Positions 6,873 through 9,919 of a stretch of DNA of 9,919 nt are shown piece by piece. The stretch is from NCBI GenBank assembly GCA_021829515.1, contig JAKBPM010000035.1:1-9919 (forward strand), read 5' to 3'. A program made the position numbers and the translations under genes. The number at the start of each line of letters is the position of its first letter. Within the stretch, counting starts at the first letter, position 1. The notes beneath the pieces were generated by a model that did not search any database, was not told where the DNA came from, and worked only from the letters and a program-made list of their open reading frames with translations. The stretch comes from Nitrospirota bacterium. GTDB taxonomy: Bacteria; Nitrospirota_A; Leptospirillia; Leptospirillales; Leptospirillaceae.

Positions 6873-7161
6873 TGAACCTCCTTGATCCAATTCAATCCGG
6901 TCCAAAGAACCAATCCCGGATTTCTCCAAAACGACCCGGGAAACAGAGTATTCAAAACAAACCGGCACAAACCAGTACATTGACAATCAGAGATATCTTC
7001 GAGAACATGTACTCCTTTCTTACCTCCAGAATGGATTTCAAAATCAGCAGGGACAATCACCTGACGATGTCTTTTCAAAAAAAAGATTCACAACCCCATA
7101 AAGTCAAAAACACCCTCATGGCCTTACCACCAATCCAAAAATACCAAACAGGTCCATTCCA
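6873..7161. other. Divergent intergenic region between bicupin and exchanger genes
   Basis: This stretch of about 290 nt holds the presumed promoters of two divergent transcripts. I see a perfect TTGACA at 6980-6985 on the plus strand without a convincing -10 box, an 8-bp palindrome AGATATCT at 6991-6998, and an A8 run near 7077-7084. Minus-strand frames crossing it (the upstream extension of the bicupin and an overlapping 80-codon frame at 6836-7078) have no recognisable content. Confidence 0.4.
6877..6883 (-). promoter_or_regulatory. Ribosome binding site supporting start 6872 of the bicupin
   Basis: The minus strand reads AAGGAGG here, 4 nt before TTG 6872. The spacing is short but the match is complete. 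The upstream alternatives at 6980 and 6986 have no such site at a suitable distance. Confidence 0.45.
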
Positions 7162-8052
7162 ATGCCAGCGATACTCTTAACCGCCGGAGGATTCCTGCTG
7201 ATCCTCGGCGGCAGTATCCTTTTTTCCCATTCGGCAGAAGCACTGACCCAAAAGCTTTTCAGGAACCATTCCCTGGGCCGCCGCATACTGGGGAATATGT
7301 CCCTTTCCATTCCCGAGTTGATCCTGCCTCTCTTCTCTTTTCTAGGCGGATCAGGAGAGGGAAGAAAAGATGCCGGGATTGGAGCCATTCTGGGCGCCCC
7401 GCTTCTTCTTATCGCCATACTTTGGCCCATGACCCTGTTTTTCACCCGAAAATCGCCTATTCCCTCTTCAGAGAAGAGGCAGTTATCCAGGGAAGCTCCC
7501 ATTCTGGCAGCAGGACTCTCTCTGGCTCTTCTGGCGGGATCCTTTCCATCCCACACCCTTCATATGAGCATTGGCATCTTCCTCCTGATGCTCTACCCGG
7601 CCATTCTTTTCGGAATCAAAGGAGAGGAGCTCCCTGACGACAGTAGCAACACTGAAGACCATCCGGCATTTATCAGGACAGCTCTTATGTTTCTGTCGGG
7701 TGTCGCACTCCTTCTCATCGGCCCGGTCCTCCTGTTGAAGGGAATCCTGGGGTTCGGGGGATCCGGAGGAGGTGAAACCGTTTTCATCCTGTCCATCATC
7801 CTGTCTTCCCTGTCGACAGAATCTCCTGAAGCATTGTCTCTCTTCATGCTTCTGAAAAAAAGGGACATTCCGGCAGCCTACGCAATCCTCTGGGGGTCGA
7901 TCCACTTTCAGCTGACGGTCTCCCTTGCGACCGGACTGATCCTCTCTCCCTGGATCATTCAGGAAAGGCACATTGCTGCAGGGGCCGTTCTGATTCTGGC
8001 ACTGCTGCTCTCAACCCTCTGGGCACGATCAACCGTGGAAAGGACAAACTGA
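7162..8052 (+). CDS. Divergent CaCA-family (Na+/Ca2+ exchanger-like) membrane protein
   Basis: The 296-residue, very hydrophobic protein has about nine or ten membrane segments, arranged in two halves around a polar loop at 152-168. This matches the inverted alpha-repeat layout of CaCA cation exchangers such as YrbG. Repeat 1 has SIPEL at 49-53 followed by GAILGAP (74-80). Repeat 2 has STESPEA at 218-224 followed by AILWGSIHF (241-249). In typical members these read GTSxPEL and GNVxGSN. Here the acidic residue after Pro is kept in both repeats (Glu52 and Glu223), but the Asn of GSN is absent, so ion selectivity may differ or transport may be lost. Only a weak AGG lies about 9 nt before the ATG. 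The stop overlaps the next start by one base (TGATG), so the two genes are almost certainly co-translated. The fold is well supported; the substrate is not. Confidence 0.72.
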   Translation: MPAILLTAGGFLLILGGSILFSHSAEALTQKLFRNHSLGRRILGNMSLSIPELILPLFSFLGGSGEGRKDAGIGAILGAPLLLIAILWPMTLFFTRKSPIPSSEKRQLSREAPILAAGLSLALLAGSFPSHTLHMSIGIFLLMLYPAILFGIKGEELPDDSSNTEDHPAFIRTALMFLSGVALLLIGPVLLLKGILGFGGSGGGETVFILSIILSSLSTESPEALSLFMLLKKRDIPAAYAILWGSIHFQLTVSLATGLILSPWIIQERHIAAGAVLILALLLSTLWARSTVERTN

Positions 8053-9269
8053 TGGATGAGAAACTCTCCAACGAAGAGAATGCCATTGTCATGGGTTTTG
8101 GCAAAACAAGCCTTTATGCCGATTTTGCCTACGAGATGGCACATATGCTCTTGCCACTCTGGATACTTCATTTGGGCGGCACGGCTGTTACCGTTTCGGT
8201 GATGGAATCCGTGGCGGAGGTCGCAAGAATGGGGGGAGCCATCAGCACCTCCCGCTTGGGAGAGACAGTAGAAAAACAGGGGTTACTGGTCAGGATAGGC
8301 TATGGATTAACCGCCATCGTCACCCCTCTCATGGGAATGGTCTCGGCACCTGGTGCCCTGATTCTTTTAAAATCCGTGTCCTGGTTCGGGAAAGGGCTTC
8401 GCGGGCCGGCAAGAGACGCGCTGGTCTCGGAAACCATCCCAAGAGAGTGGCTGTCAAGAGCCTATTCCCGTATTCAGACACTTGACCAGACAGGGGGAAT
8501 CCTTGGCCCGTTGGTTGCAACAATCCTCACCGGAACAGTCAGCGTGCAAAAACTGTTCTATATGACATCCATCCCGGCGGCATTGTGTTTTTTCTGGGCC
8601 GTATCTGCTTCCCGCTTGGCCCAAAAACAGACATCCTCCCTGAAGCAGGAAGGCAGGGAGAAGACCTCCCCAAAACATTTTTCCACAAATCTTCTGTACA
8701 GAGGCAAGAAAGGATGGATCCCGACCCTCTTGGGGGGAACCCTTTTAAAAATATCGATATTTCCAGCCACACTCCTGATGTTCCGCTTTAATGAACAAAG
8801 TGGCCTGTCCATCCTGATGGGAGTCGGATTCATTCTTTCAAGCGTTGTCCATGTCGCATCCGGACTCTTTTTATCCTTCAAGCCCATCACTCCTGAAAAA
8901 CGCCTTGACCTTTTGCCTGGACCGGTCATCCTGTCACTCGCAATCACGCTCCTTCTGAGTCCATCCGGAGGAACAACAGCCTATATGATCGGAATGTCCC
9001 TATGGGGCGCAGGAGAACTCTGGACAACGATAGCGGTCAAGACCCGGATTGCCTCGCAACTGGGACCGGATCAGAAAAGCAAGGGATTTTCCCAACTTGA
9101 AATTTTCACCACAACAGGGATGCTTCTGTTTCAGCCGGCCGCAGCATGGGCATGGGAACATGGACATAGTCTCGATGTTCTCGGAGTAACGCTCGTCCTC
9201 ATAGCAACAGGAACCCTTCTGATGCTCAGAACAAAAGCCATCCCGCAGGATTCTCCGCTCAGAGGGTAA
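8052..9269 (+). CDS. Major facilitator superfamily transporter
   Basis: The 405-residue inner-membrane protein has the length and hydrophobic pattern of a 12-helix MFS carrier, with a charged central cytoplasmic loop at about 188-222. A clear subgroup signature is GKGLRGPARDALVSETIP at 113-130, followed by an amphipathic stretch and the helix motif DQTGGILGPL (145-154). This pattern is common in a drug/efflux-like MFS branch with GRGxRxPARDAL. The start is fixed by GGAAAGGA at 8037-8044, 7 nt upstream, and by the one-base overlap with the exchanger gene, which implies a two-gene transport operon. Nothing in the sequence identifies the substrate. The stop lies 11 nt from the stop of the convergent small gene, and I see no hairpin terminator between them. 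Confidence 0.88.
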   Translation: MDEKLSNEENAIVMGFGKTSLYADFAYEMAHMLLPLWILHLGGTAVTVSVMESVAEVARMGGAISTSRLGETVEKQGLLVRIGYGLTAIVTPLMGMVSAPGALILLKSVSWFGKGLRGPARDALVSETIPREWLSRAYSRIQTLDQTGGILGPLVATILTGTVSVQKLFYMTSIPAALCFFWAVSASRLAQKQTSSLKQEGREKTSPKHFSTNLLYRGKKGWIPTLLGGTLLKISIFPATLLMFRFNEQSGLSILMGVGFILSSVVHVASGLFLSFKPITPEKRLDLLPGPVILSLAITLLLSPSGGTTAYMIGMSLWGAGELWTTIAVKTRIASQLGPDQKSKGFSQLEIFTTTGMLLFQPAAAWAWEHGHSLDVLGVTLVLIATGTLLMLRTKAIPQDSPLRG

Positions 9270-9280
9270 AAAAACAACGA

Positions 9281-9532
9281 TCAGTATCCAAGTGACGTTG
9301 GCTGATAATGCGGAGGACCAACCCCTCCCTCATCTCCACCAGAGTGGGGAGATCTCCCGCCACCACCAGGCGGGAGACCCCCAGACGGGCCGGACGGCAA
9401 CATCTGATGAAGCCCCCCATTTCCCGTTCCCGAACCTGCCTCCATGGAATGGGCCATATAAAGGAGCCCAATCCATATGACCAGAAGCCCCCACAGGATC
9501 TTTTTCCCTCCCATATCATCGAACGAGTTCAA
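9281..9532 (-). CDS. Small Gly/Pro-rich protein with one N-terminal hydrophobic helix
   Basis: The 83-residue product has a short charged start, a hydrophobic segment at about 12-26 (ILWGLLVIWIGLLYM), and a low-complexity tail. Of the last 54 residues, 18 are Gly and 8 are Pro. The segment could be an uncleaved anchor or a signal peptide, which would place the tail in the periplasm or outside. The TTG start at 9532 is supported by AGGAG at 9540-9544 with a 7-nt gap. The gene lies 32 nt behind bcp on the same strand, so it is probably co-transcribed with it. I recognise no family. An overlapping minus-strand frame at 9259-9519 lacks these supports and was discarded. Confidence 0.6.
   Translation of the reverse strand: MNSFDDMGGKKILWGLLVIWIGLLYMAHSMEAGSGTGNGGLHQMLPSGPSGGLPPGGGGRSPHSGGDEGGVGPPHYQPTSLGY
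9353..9377. repeat. GC-rich perfect hairpin inside the small Gly/Pro-rich gene
   Basis: TCTCCCGCC at 9353-9361 pairs exactly with GGCGGGAGA at 9369-9377 across a 7-nt loop. A competing pair, ATCTCC at 9332-9337 with GGAGAT at 9348-9353, overlaps it by one base. Neither is followed by a T-run on either strand, so it does not look like a terminator. It encodes part of the Gly/Pro-rich tail. Confidence 0.6.
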
Positions 9533-9539
9533 GTGTTTT

Positions 9540-9544
9540 CTCCT
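9540..9544 (-). promoter_or_regulatory. Ribosome binding site fixing the TTG start at 9532
   Basis: The minus strand reads AGGAG, 7 nt ahead of TTG 9532. It lies in the 32-nt gap after the bcp stop and is the main evidence that the small downstream gene is real. Confidence 0.6.
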
Positions 9545-9564
9545 GACCCTTCAGCTCTGAGAGG

Positions 9565-9919
9565 TTAAAGTCCCAAAAAACTCATGATCTGAGCGACATG
9601 GCCATCCACCTTCACCTTTGGATAGATCTTTCTGATCGTTCCGTCGGCACCAATCACTACGGTTGTTCGTTCAATACCAATCGATTTCCGTCCATACATG
9701 TTCTTCTCTTTCAAAACTCCATAGGCCGTACAGATCGCACCGTCAGGATCTGAAAGAAGGGGAAAATTCAGATCATATTTCTTGACAAACTTTCCATGGC
9801 TTTCCAGCGAATCCCTCGAAACACCCAACACCACGACTCCGGCCCGCTTTAAGGGCTCGAAGGCGTCCCGAAAATCACAAGCTTCCCGAGTGCAACCAGG
9901 CGTATCGTCCTTGGGGTAG
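9565..9919 (-). CDS. bcp: Thiol peroxidase Bcp/PrxQ, C-terminal part
   Basis: The frame runs off the window end, leaving 117 residues of a protein that is usually about 155 long, so roughly 40 N-terminal residues are outside. The visible part opens with YPKDDTPGCTREACDFRD, the hallmark of PrxQ/Bcp. It contains the peroxidatic Cys (visible residue 9) and the resolving Cys five residues later (visible residue 14). Downstream come VVLGVSRDSLESHGKF, FPLLSDPDG and the ERTTVVIGADGTIRKIY strand of the thioredoxin fold. The enzyme reduces hydrogen peroxide and organic hydroperoxides in the cytoplasm using thioredoxin. Its promoter is not visible. The small Gly/Pro-rich gene follows 32 nt after its stop. 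Confidence 0.95.
   Translation of the reverse strand, partial: YPKDDTPGCTREACDFRDAFEPLKRAGVVVLGVSRDSLESHGKFVKKYDLNFPLLSDPDGAICTAYGVLKEKNMYGRKSIGIERTTVVIGADGTIRKIYPKVKVDGHVAQIMSFLGL

Noticed and set aside
6980..7010. Promoter with a perfect TTGACA for the exchanger-MFS operon
   Set aside because: At spacings of 16-18 nt no hexamer resembles TATAAT, so the -35 match alone is not enough.
6836..7078. 80-codon minus-strand frame overlapping the bicupin 5' end
   Set aside because: I see no family resemblance, and it competes with a well-supported bicupin frame. I considered it as a frameshifted N-terminus, but the chosen start at 6872 already gives the family length.
7483..7971. 162-codon antisense frame within the exchanger gene
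   Set aside because: It is highly polar and low-complexity opposite a clear membrane protein, with no ribosome binding site or motif noted.
9259..9519. 86-codon minus-strand frame overlapping the small Gly/Pro-rich gene
   Set aside because: It runs into the 3' end of the MFS gene and has no supporting start signal. The alternative frame has a strong ribosome binding site and a coherent TM-plus-tail layout.

Overview
The window looks like a chromosomal segment of a Gram-negative bacterium: it encodes an outer-membrane beta-barrel and an outer-membrane lipoprotein. GC is moderate, and several genes start with TTG or GTG behind good Shine-Dalgarno sites. The style of the multi-sensor c-di-GMP protein and of its PAS remnant recalls acidophilic Nitrospirota such as Leptospirillum. 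That assignment is an impression, not a proof. No rRNA, tRNA, CRISPR array, insertion sequence or phage gene is visible.

Region 1 (1-1396, + strand) holds the 3' part of an outer-membrane beta-barrel gene and, 15 nt downstream, a lipoprotein gene that closely resembles PelC of the Pel exopolysaccharide secretion system. The barrel lies where PelB would lie in a pel operon, so the pair is probably a PelB/PelC-like outer-membrane export module.

Region 2 (1397-6158, + strand) begins with a 188-nt spacer containing inverted repeats. A 95-codon ORF follows that is a recognisable PAS domain lacking its middle. Its stop overlaps the start of a 1429-residue protein with four GAF domains, a PAS domain, GGDEF, EAL and a C-terminal CZB-type zinc-binding domain. 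A single-base change in a C5 tract at the junction would fuse the PAS piece to the large protein. All catalytic residues I can check for c-di-GMP synthesis and hydrolysis are present, as is the RxxD inhibitory site. A c-di-GMP enzyme beside Pel-like export genes fits control of biofilm matrix.

Region 3 (6159-6872, - strand) is a bicupin protein of the ChrR anti-sigma/cupin_7 family, convergent with the large gene. Its second cupin keeps the metal ligands and its first has lost them. About 290 nt without a supported gene (6873-7161) follow.

Region 4 (7162-9269, + strand) is a two-gene membrane transport operon with a one-base overlap: a divergent CaCA-type cation exchanger homologue and an MFS transporter.

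Region 5 (9281-9919, - strand) is the 3' part of bcp/prxQ, a thiol peroxidase with both redox cysteines, followed 32 nt later by a small Gly/Pro-rich single-TM or exported protein. That unit converges on the MFS gene.
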